From Shewanella baltica (GTDB lineage Bacteria; Pseudomonadota; Gammaproteobacteria; Enterobacterales; Shewanellaceae), in assembly GCF_900456975.1 (NCBI RefSeq), contig NZ_UGYM01000002.1:3720001-3784000 (forward strand): 64,000 nucleotides of DNA, written 5' to 3'. This document shows positions 54,639-63,173 of the stretch, piece by piece. The translations under genes were made by a program, and so were the position numbers. Within the stretch, counting starts at the first letter, position 1, and the number at the start of each line of letters is the position of its first letter. A model generated the notes under the pieces. That model was not told where the DNA came from. It worked only from the letters and a program-made list of their open reading frames with translations, and ran no database searches.

Positions 54639-55319
54639 ATGCCAGTAAACTCTATTTTGGGCGTGTTTGCAAAATCGCCAATTAAGCCTCTTCAAGAGCA
54701 CATGGACAAAGTACACGATTGTGCATCGTTACTCGTCGCCTTTTTCGAAGCCACTATCACAGGTAACTGGGACAGTGCGGTTCAATTACGTAAGCAAATT
54801 AGTTTAGCCGAGAAGCAAGCAGATTCACTAAAGCGTGAAATTCGCCTTACTCTGCCAAGCGGTTTGTTTATGCCAGTAGAACGTACAGATTTATTGGAAC
54901 TTTTAACTCAACAAGACAAGATTGCCAACAAAGCAAAAGATATTTCTGGTCGTGTTATCGGCCGTCAGCTGTTAATCCCTCAGGTTATGCAAGTCCCTTT
55001 TATTGCTTATCTACAACGCTGTATTGATGCGGTAGCACTAGCAAAACAAGTCATTAATGAACTCGAAGATCTGTTAGAAACAGGTTTCCGTGGTCGTGAA
55101 GTCGACTTAGTGGCAAAAATGATCAACGAACTCGATATCATCGAAGAAGATACTGACGATCTACAAATTCAGTTACGCCGTCAGTTATTCGCCATGGAAT
55201 CTGAATTGAATCCTGTCGATGTGATGTTCCTATACAAAACGATTGAGTGGGTCGGTGGTCTTGCAGATCTCGCCGAACGCGTCGGTTCACGTCTTGAGCT
55301 TATGCTGGCTCGCGTTTAA
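54639..55319 (+). CDS. DUF47 family protein (TIGR00153, PhoU-like helical protein)
   Basis: 226 residues, all helical and soluble, with the repeating 'DCASLLVAFFEATITGNW' and 'EADSLKREIRLTLPSGLFMPVERTDL' pattern typical of the DUF47/YkaA family, distant relatives of PhoU. These proteins are encoded next to Pit transporters in many bacteria and are thought to regulate or assist them. It is 25 bp ahead of the pit gene, so both are co-transcribed. Start ATG at 54639 with a weak AGG upstream. Confidence 0.93.
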   Translation: MPVNSILGVFAKSPIKPLQEHMDKVHDCASLLVAFFEATITGNWDSAVQLRKQISLAEKQADSLKREIRLTLPSGLFMPVERTDLLELLTQQDKIANKAKDISGRVIGRQLLIPQVMQVPFIAYLQRCIDAVALAKQVINELEDLLETGFRGREVDLVAKMINELDIIEEDTDDLQIQLRRQLFAMESELNPVDVMFLYKTIEWVGGLADLAERVGSRLELMLARV

Positions 55320-55344
55320 CAAATAAGGTTATCAAGGTATCAAT

Positions 55345-56634
55345 ATGGTTGATGCAGGTATTGAGGTGGCTAACGTCTTAGTCACCAATGGCCCGTGGCT
55401 TATTGCCGTTGCGGCTGCATTTGGTTTTCTCATGGCATGGGGTATTGGCGCGAATGACGTTGCCAATGCGATGGGAACCTCTGTAGGTTCAAACGCAATT
55501 ACGATCAAACAAGCGATTATTATCGCGATGATCTTTGAGTTTGCGGGCGCGTTTTTAGCGGGTGGCGAAGTCACCAGTACAATCCGTAATGGGATTATTG
55601 ACCCCAGTTACTTCACTAATACACCTGAATTGCTGGTTTACGGCATGATAGGTTCGCTATTAGCGGCAGGTATTTGGTTAGTCGTCGCGTCTGCTTTAGG
55701 TTGGCCAGTATCGACTACACACTCTATTGTCGGCGCCATTATTGGTTTCGCTGCAGTCGGTGTAGGCACTGATTCGGTTGAATGGGGTAAAGTGGGCGGT
55801 ATCGTAGGTTCATGGGTGATTACCCCTGCAATCTCAGGCTTTATGGCATTTATCATATTCCAAAGCGTACAGAAGCTTATCTTCAACACTGATGATCCAT
55901 TAAGCAATGCTAAGCGTTATGTGCCTTTCTACATGGCATTTGCTGGCTTTATGATGTCTTTAGTGACCATCCTTAAGGGCTTATCCCACGTGGGTATTCA
56001 CTTAAGCGGCGCTGAAGCTTATATGTTAGCGGGCGCAATCGCGGTTGTGGTTGGTCTAGTGGGTAAAGTGGCGATTTCACGTTTAAAAATGAGCGACAAA
56101 ACTGACCGTCAAACTCAGTTCAAAAACGTTGAAAAAGTGTTTGCGATCCTGATGGTACTGACAGCCTGTTGTATGGCTTTCGCCCATGGTTCAAACGACG
56201 TTGCCAACGCGATTGGTCCTTTAGCGGCGGTTGTTTCTGTCGTTAACAGCGGCGGTGAAATTGCATCAAAATCACCATTAGTCTGGTGGATTTTACCTTT
56301 AGGTGCCGTAGGTATTGTGATGGGTCTGGCGATTTTTGGTCAGCGCGTTATGCAAACCATCGGTAAAAACATCACTCACCTGACGCCAAGTCGTGGTTTT
56401 GCGGCTGAATTAGCAGCGGCTTCGACAGTGGTTATCGCATCGGGCACAGGCTTACCTATCTCTACCACACAAACCTTAGTCGGTGCGGTATTAGGTGTGG
56501 GTATGGCCCGTGGTATCGCAGCGATTAACATCGGTGTAGTGCGTAATATCGTTGTGTCTTGGGTTGTGACCCTACCTGCCGGCGCAGGCCTATCAATCAT
56601 CTTCTTCTACATGATTAAAGGTATCTTTAATTAA
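55345..56634 (+). CDS. Inorganic phosphate transporter, Pit family
   Basis: 429 residues with about eleven to twelve membrane helices. The repeated family motif 'GANDVANAMGTSVGS' (near 38) in the first half and 'GSNDVANAIGPLAAV' (near 284) in the second, together with 'GWPVSTTHSIVGAIIG' and 'GLPISTTQTLVGAVLG', identify the PiT family, which moves phosphate as a metal complex with protons or Na+. The low-affinity type is normally constitutive, yet here a Pho-box-like site and an attenuator-like hairpin precede the operon. Confidence 0.97.
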   Translation: MVDAGIEVANVLVTNGPWLIAVAAAFGFLMAWGIGANDVANAMGTSVGSNAITIKQAIIIAMIFEFAGAFLAGGEVTSTIRNGIIDPSYFTNTPELLVYGMIGSLLAAGIWLVVASALGWPVSTTHSIVGAIIGFAAVGVGTDSVEWGKVGGIVGSWVITPAISGFMAFIIFQSVQKLIFNTDDPLSNAKRYVPFYMAFAGFMMSLVTILKGLSHVGIHLSGAEAYMLAGAIAVVVGLVGKVAISRLKMSDKTDRQTQFKNVEKVFAILMVLTACCMAFAHGSNDVANAIGPLAAVVSVVNSGGEIASKSPLVWWILPLGAVGIVMGLAIFGQRVMQTIGKNITHLTPSRGFAAELAAASTVVIASGTGLPISTTQTLVGAVLGVGMARGIAAINIGVVRNIVVSWVVTLPAGAGLSIIFFYMIKGIFN

Positions 56635-56748
56635 GAAGTTTCGCTAAATAAGTTGCTGAAGTTAAGTAGCATTAGCACCTAGGACTAGAAGGTCATAGGA
56701 AAGATTGAGTGAAAAGGGAATGGTCATAGCATGGATGCAGTAAAGTTG

Positions 56749-56775
56749 AGGGAAGTCTATGACTTCCCTCTTGCA
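56749..56775 (+). terminator. Hairpin after the pit gene
   Basis: GAGGGAAGTC-TAT-GACTTCCCTC followed by TTGCATT, ten perfect pairs, 115 bp after the pit stop and 60 bp before the next start. Confidence 0.65.
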
Positions 56776-56831
56776 TTACAGGCCTCAAATCCCTAGCATG
56801 TGCAGACTATTTCGTTGATGAGAATACAAAA

Positions 56832-57410
56832 GTGTTTAGACTCCTGACTCTGGTAGGAATGATGTTACTGTCTTCCAACCTGCTGGCCGAAGGCCAATCC
56901 CGTTACATCTCGGATAACGTGTTTCTTTATCTTTTAGGTGGCCCTGGTACTGAGTTTCGAATTCTTGGCTCGATTGAAGCCGGTCAACCTGTGACACTGC
57001 TCAACGAAACCCAAGGTGATTACTCTAAAATCATCGACCATAAAGGCCGTGAAGGTTGGGTACAAACTAACTTAATCAGCTCGACTCAGAGTTTCCGCGA
57101 ACAAGTGCCAGCGTTAACCACTGAGCTTACACAAGCTAAAGCTAAGCTAGCGGAAGTATTAAGTTCGACAGATAACCACGCCGACGAAGTTGCCGAACTG
57201 AAGGCTAAGCTAAGCGAGTTAGAAACAAACCTAGCCAAAACCACTCAAGAGCGTGATCAACTGAAGAATGCTGTAGATCGCACCGCCCAAGACGAGCGTT
57301 TTGAACTTTGGCGTCAAGGCGGGTTAATCGCAGGTTTGGGTTTAATCCTAGGCATTATTTTAGTGTATTTACCCAGACCACAACGTCGCAGTAAAAAACG
57401 TTGGATGTGA
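56832..57410 (+). CDS. ygiM: SH3-domain membrane protein YgiM-like (TIGR04211)
   Basis: 192 residues. A signal peptide (residues 1-19, 'LLTLVGMMLLSSNLLAE') is followed by a bacterial SH3 domain (about 22-87, 'YLLGGPGTEFRILGSIEAGQPVTLL'), a coiled coil (about 98-150, with 'TELTQAKAKLAEVL' and 'TTQERDQLKNAVDR') and a C-terminal membrane helix with a basic end (about 163-192, 'GLIAGLGLILGIILVYL'). This is the layout of E. coli YgiM. Start is GTG. The protein probably spans the periplasm. ygiM is linked to ygiF and glnE in E. coli; this region keeps all three within 15 kb. Confidence 0.9.
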   Translation: MFRLLTLVGMMLLSSNLLAEGQSRYISDNVFLYLLGGPGTEFRILGSIEAGQPVTLLNETQGDYSKIIDHKGREGWVQTNLISSTQSFREQVPALTTELTQAKAKLAEVLSSTDNHADEVAELKAKLSELETNLAKTTQERDQLKNAVDRTAQDERFELWRQGGLIAGLGLILGIILVYLPRPQRRSKKRWM

Positions 57411-57443
57411 GTCTGACACACAAAAAGTCTTCATTTACCTTCC

Positions 57444-57475
57444 AAAAGCCAGTGTTTTCAAACACTGGCTTTTTT
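57444..57475. terminator. Terminator after ygiM
   Basis: AAAAGCCAGTGTTT-TC-AAACACTGGCTTTTTTG, about 14 pairs with flanking A and T runs; would work in both directions. Confidence 0.9.
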
Positions 57476-57682
57476 GTCAATCAAGCGTTACATCTACTTA
57501 TTAACAAGCCAATCAAACAAGCTTCACAATCTTTCACGCTATAGTGTTGTCCGTCACATTTTGGTTGTATAATCGGCGCGCGCAAACCTTCATATTGTAT
57601 ACAAAATATCAAATGCGTTTGGCGCCTCCCAATTTGTTTCAACAATAGCGCCCCAATAACGGCCAAGATGGAAGCGATAACT

Positions 57683-60600
57683 ATGTTCAAAGCGAGTGAA
57701 GTGCTGGCAGGCCGCTACGATTCTGCCAATCTCGACGAACTGTTCAAAGCGATCAGCGACAACTACATTGTCGATGAAGAACAATACTTGTCAGAGTTGA
57801 TCCAACTAGTTCCCTCAAGTGATGAAGCCATAGAGCGCGTCACTCGTCGTGCCCACGAACTGGTTAACAAGGTTCGTCAATTCGATAAAAAAGGTTTGAT
57901 GGTTGGCATAGATGCCTTCCTGCAACAGTACAGCTTAGAAACACAGGAAGGCATTATCCTGATGTGTTTAGCCGAAGCGCTGCTGCGTATTCCCGATGCG
58001 GCCACTGCCGATGCACTGATTGAAGATAAGCTTTCAGGCGCTAAGTGGGATGAGCACATGAGTAAGAGTGACTCTGTACTCGTTAACGCATCGACCTGGG
58101 GCCTTATGCTCACGGGTAAAATTGTTAAGCTCGATAAAAAAATCGATGGCACCCCAAGCAACTTACTGAGCCGCTTAGTTAATCGTCTCGGCGAGCCAGT
58201 GATCCGCCAAGCCATGATGGCCGCGATGAAGATCATGGGTAAGCAGTTCGTGCTGGGCCGCAACATGAAAGAAGCCCTGAAAAACAGCGAAGACAAGCGT
58301 AAGTTAGGCTATACCCATTCATACGATATGCTGGGCGAAGCGGCGTTAACTCGCAAAGATGCAGAGAAATACTATACCGATTACGCCAATGCGATCACTG
58401 AGCTCGGTGCTCAAAGCTATAACGAAAATGAATCACCGCGCCCAACGATTTCAATCAAGCTATCGGCATTGCACCCACGTTACGAAGTGGCCAATGAAGA
58501 CCGCGTTTTAACTGAACTGTACGACACAGTTATCCGCCTGATTACACTGGCTCGCGGCTTAAATATCGGTATTTCTATCGATGCTGAAGAAGTCGATCGC
58601 CTCGAGTTGTCACTGAAACTGTTCCAAAAACTGTTTAATTCAGAAGCGGCAAAAGGCTGGGGATTACTCGGTATTGTGGTTCAAGCTTACTCTAAGCGTG
58701 CCCTGCCCGTACTGGTTTGGTTAACTCGCCTTGCGAAAGAGCAAGGAGATGAAATCCCCTTACGTCTGGTAAAAGGCGCCTATTGGGATAGCGAACTGAA
58801 ATGGGCCCAACAAGCTGGCGAAGCCGCTTACCCACTTTACACTCGTAAAGCCGGTACTGACGTTTCTTACCTCGCCTGCGCCCGCTACTTGTTATCGGAT
58901 GCGACTCGCGGCGCTATCTACCCACAATTTGCTAGCCACAATGCGCAAACCGTTGCGGCGATTTCAGATATGGCGGGCGATCGTCACCATGAGTTCCAAC
59001 GCTTACACGGCATGGGACAAGAGCTGTACGACACGATTTTGTCGGAAGCTGGCGCCAAATCGGTACGTATTTATGCGCCCATCGGTGCCCATAAGGATCT
59101 ACTGCCCTACTTAGTGCGTCGTCTGCTGGAAAACGGGGCCAACACTTCGTTCGTCCACAAGCTCGTTGATCCTAAAACCCCAATCGACTCATTAGTGGTG
59201 CATCCGCTAAAAACGCTGACGGGCTATAAAACCCTGGCTAACAATAGAATCGTTTTACCTGCCGATATTTTCGGTAGTGATCGCAAAAATTCCAAGGGAC
59301 TCAATATGAACATCATTTCCGAATCTGAGCCATTTTTCGCGGCAATAGAACAGTTTAAAAATACCCAATGGCAAGCAGGCCCTCTGGTTAACGGCAAAAC
59401 CTTAACCGGTGAGCACAAAACCATAGTCAGCCCATACGACACCACCCAAACAGTGGGTCAAGTAGCCTTTGCCGATGATGCGGCCATAGAACAAGCACTC
59501 GCGTCTGCTGAAGCGGCGTTTGCCTCATGGGCACGTACGCCGGTTGAAACCCGTGCCTCTGCGCTGCAAAAACTCGCTGACTTATTAGAAGAAAACCGCG
59601 AAGAATTGATCGCCTTGTGTACCCGTGAAGCGGGCAAGAGCATTCAAGACGGTATCGACGAAGTACGTGAAGCCGTTGATTTCTGTCGTTACTACGCAGT
59701 ACAAGCCAAGAAAATGATGGCGAAGCCTGAACTGCTTCCTGGCCCAACAGGAGAGCTGAACGAACTGTTCCTCCAAGGCCGCGGCGTATTCGTGTGTATT
59801 AGCCCGTGGAACTTCCCATTGGCCATCTTCCTCGGCCAAGTGTCTGCGGCATTAGCGGCAGGTAACACAGTGATCGCGAAACCTGCGGAGCAAACCTCGA
59901 TTATTGGTTACCGTGCAGTACAACTTGCTCACCAAGCAGGTATTCCTGTTGAGGTTCTGCAATTCCTACCAGGTACGGGTGCGACTGTGGGTAGCGCAAT
60001 TACAGCCGATGAACGTATCGGCGGCGTATGCTTTACCGGTTCAACTGGCACTGCAAAACTGATTAACCGTACACTGGCCAACCGTGATGGCGCGATTATT
60101 CCTTTAATCGCCGAAACTGGTGGTCAAAATGCCATGGTAGTGGACTCAACCTCACAACCTGAGCAAGTGGTTAACGATGTGGTTTCATCGTCATTCACCA
60201 GCGCGGGTCAACGCTGTTCAGCATTGCGCGTACTCTTCCTACAAGAAGACATCGCCGATCGCGTGATCGAAGTGCTGCAAGGCGCGATGGATGAATTAGT
60301 GATTGGCAACCCAAGCTCAGTGAAAACTGACGTAGGCCCAGTGATTGACGCCACCGCCAAAGCCAACTTAGATGCGCACATCGACCACATAAAGCAAGTC
60401 GGTAAGCTTATCAAGCAAATGCCGCTGCCTGCTGGCACTGAGAACGGTCACTTCGTTTCGCCCACTGCGGTTGAAATCGATTCGATTAAAGTGCTTGAGA
60501 AAGAACACTTTGGCCCAATCCTGCACATTATTCGCTACAAGGCTGCAGAGCTAAGCCAAGTGATCAACGAGATCAATAGCACAGGCTTTGGCTTAACCTT

Positions 60601-60862
60601 AGGCATCCACAGCCGTAACGAAGGCCATGCCCTTGAAGTTGCAGATAAAGTGAATGTGGGTAACGTCTACATCAACCGTAACCAAATCGGCGCTGTGGTG
60701 GGTGTACAGCCTTTCGGCGGTCAAGGCCTGTCTGGTACTGGCCCTAAAGCCGGTGGCCCACACTACTTAACCCGTTTTGTGACTGAAAAGACTCGCACTA
60801 ACAATATCACCGCCATCGGTGGTAACGCGACGTTGTTATCACTGGGTGATGGCGAAGAATAA
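57683..60862 (+). CDS. putA: Bifunctional proline dehydrogenase / glutamate-semialdehyde dehydrogenase PutA
   Basis: Oxidises proline to glutamate. 1059 residues. An N-terminal helical arm (about 1-190) precedes the FAD-bound proline dehydrogenase barrel (about 215-490, 'SIKLSALHPRYE', 'RLVKGAYWDSE' and 'FASHNAQTVAAI'). The aldehyde dehydrogenase domain (about 540-1040) has 'ISPWNFPLAIFLGQ', 'TGSTGTAKLI', the Glu in 'AETGGQNAM' and the catalytic Cys in 'SAGQRCSALRV'. Unlike E. coli PutA (about 1320) it lacks the N-terminal ribbon-helix-helix DNA-binding domain and the long C-terminal extension, so it is the short catalytic form and cannot repress itself. I use the ATG at 57683 (GGAAG eight bases upstream). 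Confidence 0.97.
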   Translation: MFKASEVLAGRYDSANLDELFKAISDNYIVDEEQYLSELIQLVPSSDEAIERVTRRAHELVNKVRQFDKKGLMVGIDAFLQQYSLETQEGIILMCLAEALLRIPDAATADALIEDKLSGAKWDEHMSKSDSVLVNASTWGLMLTGKIVKLDKKIDGTPSNLLSRLVNRLGEPVIRQAMMAAMKIMGKQFVLGRNMKEALKNSEDKRKLGYTHSYDMLGEAALTRKDAEKYYTDYANAITELGAQSYNENESPRPTISIKLSALHPRYEVANEDRVLTELYDTVIRLITLARGLNIGISIDAEEVDRLELSLKLFQKLFNSEAAKGWGLLGIVVQAYSKRALPVLVWLTRLAKEQGDEIPLRLVKGAYWDSELKWAQQAGEAAYPLYTRKAGTDVSYLACARYLLSDATRGAIYPQFASHNAQTVAAISDMAGDRHHEFQRLHGMGQELYDTILSEAGAKSVRIYAPIGAHKDLLPYLVRRLLENGANTSFVHKLVDPKTPIDSLVVHPLKTLTGYKTLANNRIVLPADIFGSDRKNSKGLNMNIISESEPFFAAIEQFKNTQWQAGPLVNGKTLTGEHKTIVSPYDTTQTVGQVAFADDAAIEQALASAEAAFASWARTPVETRASALQKLADLLEENREELIALCTREAGKSIQDGIDEVREAVDFCRYYAVQAKKMMAKPELLPGPTGELNELFLQGRGVFVCISPWNFPLAIFLGQVSAALAAGNTVIAKPAEQTSIIGYRAVQLAHQAGIPVEVLQFLPGTGATVGSAITADERIGGVCFTGSTGTAKLINRTLANRDGAIIPLIAETGGQNAMVVDSTSQPEQVVNDVVSSSFTSAGQRCSALRVLFLQEDIADRVIEVLQGAMDELVIGNPSSVKTDVGPVIDATAKANLDAHIDHIKQVGKLIKQMPLPAGTENGHFVSPTAVEIDSIKVLEKEHFGPILHIIRYKAAELSQVINEINSTGFGLTLGIHSRNEGHALEVADKVNVGNVYINRNQIGAVVGVQPFGGQGLSGTGPKAGGPHYLTRFVTEKTRTNNITAIGGNATLLSLGDGEE

Positions 60863-60887
60863 ACTCGCGCACCTAATAATGCCTGCT

Positions 60888-60916
60888 AAAAAGCCAGACT
60901 GAGTCTGGCTTTTTTA
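60888..60916. terminator. Terminator after putA
   Basis: AAAAAGCCAGACT-G-AGTCTGGCTTTTTT with A and T runs at the sides, 26 bases after the putA stop. Confidence 0.9.
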
Positions 60917-61136
60917 TTGGCTGCGGTTTATCTCTTACAAAGATGTATTCCTAAACCTCAGGATGAAATATCTAGCCTTTAATATCGAACGAGTGCGAGC
61001 TAGCTCAAATTTTTAATCCTTGTGATTTCAAAGCACTTGCGGGGGATTGCGTACGGCTGATAAAAGCCCTCATAATCACACAGTAATTGAGCTTGATGGT
61101 TTTGACTTCTACTTTTGACTTTAAAATAAGGTGGCT

Positions 61137-61880
61137 ATGACATTTTCGCTGTTAGATATTTCTGCATTGGTGTGGTTTATCGTTTCTTGGGCTGGCTATA
61201 CCGCCTTTGCCCGTCGTAAGGCGAAAGATACCGACTGTATTGCCCGAGGTCTGCATAAGCATAGAATTTACTGGATGCTTGAGGTGATGACCCGCGGCGT
61301 GCGTGTGGGTGATGCGGCGCTGCTGGCCAACCTTGAGCGCAATATTGCCTTTTTTGCCTCGACCACGCTGTTTGTACTCGCGGGTGTGCTGACCTTATTT
61401 GCACAAGTTGAGCGACTAGAAAGTGTTATTGCGACGATTCCCTTCGCCACACCACCGAATCATGCGCTGGTGCAAGTCAAACTTGCTTTGCTAGTCAGTA
61501 TTTTTGTGATGGCCTTCTTCCAGTTTACTTGGTCGATGCGCCAATACGGTTTTGTGAACGTGATGATAGGCGCCGGTCCTTTAGACAGCGATGGCTCAAA
61601 CGACAATCTCAAAGCCTACGCAAGGCAGATGGCGACGGTACAAGATCAAGCGGCGCACTCCTATAACTATGGCTTACGCGCCTATTACTTTTCGATGGCA
61701 GTATTGTGCTGGTTTGTACACCCGATACTCTTTATCTCGGCGAGCTTATTTGTGGTCGCAACCTTATATCGCCGCGAGTTTAAGTCCCGCGCAGTACTAG
61801 CGATCACAGCGGCAAAAGGGCATCTGCAAATAGAGAGTCAAGTGCGGGAAACGGCACGCAACCATAAAATAGAATCATAA
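61137..61880 (+). CDS. DUF599 membrane protein
   Basis: 247 residues, with four likely membrane segments (about 5-22, 68-90, 110-134 and 185-215). The sequence matches the DUF599 family in look ('WFIVSWAGYTAFA' at the start, 'RNIAFFASTTLFVLAGVLTLF' near 70, 'HSYNYGLRAYYFSMAVLCWF' near 177). The function of the family is unknown. AAGG precedes the ATG at 61137 by five bases, which favours it over the GTG two codons upstream. Monocistronic. Confidence 0.85.
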   Translation: MTFSLLDISALVWFIVSWAGYTAFARRKAKDTDCIARGLHKHRIYWMLEVMTRGVRVGDAALLANLERNIAFFASTTLFVLAGVLTLFAQVERLESVIATIPFATPPNHALVQVKLALLVSIFVMAFFQFTWSMRQYGFVNVMIGAGPLDSDGSNDNLKAYARQMATVQDQAAHSYNYGLRAYYFSMAVLCWFVHPILFISASLFVVATLYRREFKSRAVLAITAAKGHLQIESQVRETARNHKIES

Positions 61881-61973
61881 CCTTAGCGGTTTAGGTCGCA
61901 GGTATCATCTTGGTTGAAATTATTGTTCTATACTCTTTGGGTTATGTTTCTATTGAAATACTGGGAGAGTGCT

Positions 61974-62150
61974 ATGAGCGATAACTTATTAACCTTAGAT
62001 GAAGTGTGCAAAATGTTAGATAAAACACCTGCGACCATCAAACGTTTCGCTCGGGAGAATTTACTCTCGAGTGTTCAAGATGGTGACGAATTGAAATTTC
62101 CTGAAGCGGAAGTGAAACGCTATCTCGCCTTTTCACAACGCTTAGGCTAA
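61974..62150 (+). CDS. 58-residue MerR-type helix-turn-helix protein
   Basis: Very short: essentially one winged-helix DNA-binding unit ('LLTLDEVCKMLDKTPATIKRFARENLL', then 'ELKFPEAEVKRYL'), like the excisionase/helix_turn_helix_17 group, with no effector domain. The start at 61974 is supported by GGGAGAG before the ATG; the longer frame from 61914 would add a hydrophobic stretch and has no site. Such proteins are often excisionases or adaptor regulators, but there is no integrase nearby, so a chromosomal regulator is more likely. Target unknown. Confidence 0.8.
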   Translation: MSDNLLTLDEVCKMLDKTPATIKRFARENLLSSVQDGDELKFPEAEVKRYLAFSQRLG

Positions 62151-62209
62151 AACGCATTTGGCAATTAACGGCAAATAAAGCGGGGTAACCGCTGCTTAAA
62201 TCGTTTGAT

Positions 62210-62232
62210 TTTGAGTTTGAGTTTGAGTTTGT
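62210..62232. repeat. Hexamer repeat TTTGAG
   Basis: Three TTTGAG units and a diverged fourth in a row (TTTGTG). Confidence 0.75.
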
Positions 62233-62391
62233 GAAAGTGGCTTGAATGTAAATGCGATGCTTAAGTTTAAATACAAGGCTTAAGTTTAAGTCGTCGATAG
62301 CGAGTTAAAACAAACCTTGAATGCGATATGGACAGTGACGCTCAAAGGGATTTGAACTTAGCCATAGCGGTTTGTTGCGAGAGATTGCTTA

Positions 62392-62410
62392 GCCGGATTT
62401 AGCATCCGGC
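62392..62410. repeat. Small perfect hairpin GCCGGAT-TTAGC-ATCCGGC
   Basis: Seven G/C-rich pairs with a five-base loop. No T-run follows on either strand, so a terminator role is uncertain. Confidence 0.55.
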
Positions 62411-62411
62411 C

Positions 62412-62472
62412 ATTAAACTTACACCGCTAAACTTTAAGCTATTAAACGTTAAGCCATGAACTTTAAGCTTTT
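62412..62472. repeat. Degenerate 12-16-bp repeat of the AAACTTTAAGC type
   Basis: AAACTTTAAGC, AAACGTTAAGC and GAACTTTAAGC follow one another with short spacers, in front of the end of the CYTH gene. A similar doubled unit (AACGTCAAAGGTTTGAG / GCGTTAAAGGCTTGAA) lies on the other side of that gene at 63132-63163. Confidence 0.6.
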
Positions 62473-62492
62473 AATCCAACAAGATTGAACCA

Positions 62493-63080
62493 TCACTGAT
62501 CATTTAAAGCCTGCTGCAACTGCCGATAGGATAACAACTCCCGCTGCGTTTCACTTAAACCCAAATCGGCGGCGAGTTGTTGTAATTGCGCTTCATACTT
62601 AGGCAACAAGGTTTCATCGTTAGTCATAATCGCAAGCTCGGCAAAATCTCCTAAGCCTTCGAGATGATCGATTGTTAGATGAAATTCACCGAGAAAATAG
62701 ATACTGCGGCGCTTTTTAATTTCCAGTACGCACTCATAACCTAAGGTATGCAGCATACTTTTTGCCTTGGGCGCTTCAGTGATATTAACGGCTTCACAGC
62801 GGTCTTTTTCCGGCCCTTTCACTATCCACAGCATAATCCCCGATGGCTGCATCTCACGGATACACAAGCTCTTGTGTTCGCCTTTAAGTGATTGTGATGG
62901 CAGATCAAAGTAACAGTCATGCTCAAGATTATCTTCGAGCATGATCTCAGGATTTCTCATCTGTAAGGCAGAGAGAAAAGCGTGGCGATCCAATAAGCGA
63001 TATTTAAGCTCGACCTCAAATTTACCATTAAAATGGGCATTGATTTGTGGGGCTAATGCTTCTGGCATCGCAGGGTTCAT
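62493..63080 (-). CDS. CYTH-domain protein (CyaB/thiamine-triphosphatase-like)
   Basis: 195 residues, a single CYTH domain without CHAD. The signature E-x-E-x-K appears as 'FEVELKYRLL' near residue 21, with 'HDCYFDLP', 'SLCIREMQ', 'LEIKKRRSIYFL' and 'FHLTIDHLEGLGDFAELAI' supplying the tunnel residues. Relatives are class IV adenylate cyclases and triphosphate hydrolases; I cannot decide from sequence alone. It is the second CYTH protein in the window besides YgiF. Monocistronic, between a 58-residue HTH gene and cydC. Confidence 0.85.
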   Translation of the reverse strand: MNPAMPEALAPQINAHFNGKFEVELKYRLLDRHAFLSALQMRNPEIMLEDNLEHDCYFDLPSQSLKGEHKSLCIREMQPSGIMLWIVKGPEKDRCEAVNITEAPKAKSMLHTLGYECVLEIKKRRSIYFLGEFHLTIDHLEGLGDFAELAIMTNDETLLPKYEAQLQQLAADLGLSETQRELLSYRQLQQALNDQ

Positions 63081-63173
63081 CGATTTATATCCGCTTTTAA
63101 TGGGTAAAATATATCGCTATTCATCATATTGAACGTCAAAGGTTTGAGCGTTAAAGGCTTGAATACAGGAGGC

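Larger units (their letters stand above)
62151..62492. other. Repeat-rich gene-free stretch
   Basis: 342 bp without a gene. It holds TTTGAG-type repeats (62210-62232), two copies of GCTTAAGTTTAA around 62260 and 62278, a hairpin at 62392-62410 and a degenerate AAACTTTAAGC repeat (62412-62472). It looks like DNA shaped by slippage and not by coding. Confidence 0.6.

Noticed and set aside
55332..56600. Long reading frames antisense to the Pit transporter gene (and similar ones opposite pntB, tctA, nhaP2 and the chemoreceptor gene)
   Set aside because: They are mirror images of strongly coding frames, have odd composition and carry no recognisable domain.
57541..57560. CRP site before putA
   Set aside because: A TGTTG/TCACA pair is present but the spacing is four bases in place of six, so it does not fit the consensus.
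57481..57690. Minus-strand reading frame in the ygiM-putA gap
   Set aside because: It spans the putA promoter and ribosome-binding region, overlaps the putA start and has no family likeness.
61974..62150. Excisionase of an integrated element
   Set aside because: The small HTH protein resembles excisionases, but there is no integrase, attachment-site repeat or phage gene near it.
62210..62472. CRISPR-like array
   Set aside because: The repeat units are 6-16 bp, degenerate and without regular spacers, and no cas gene is present.
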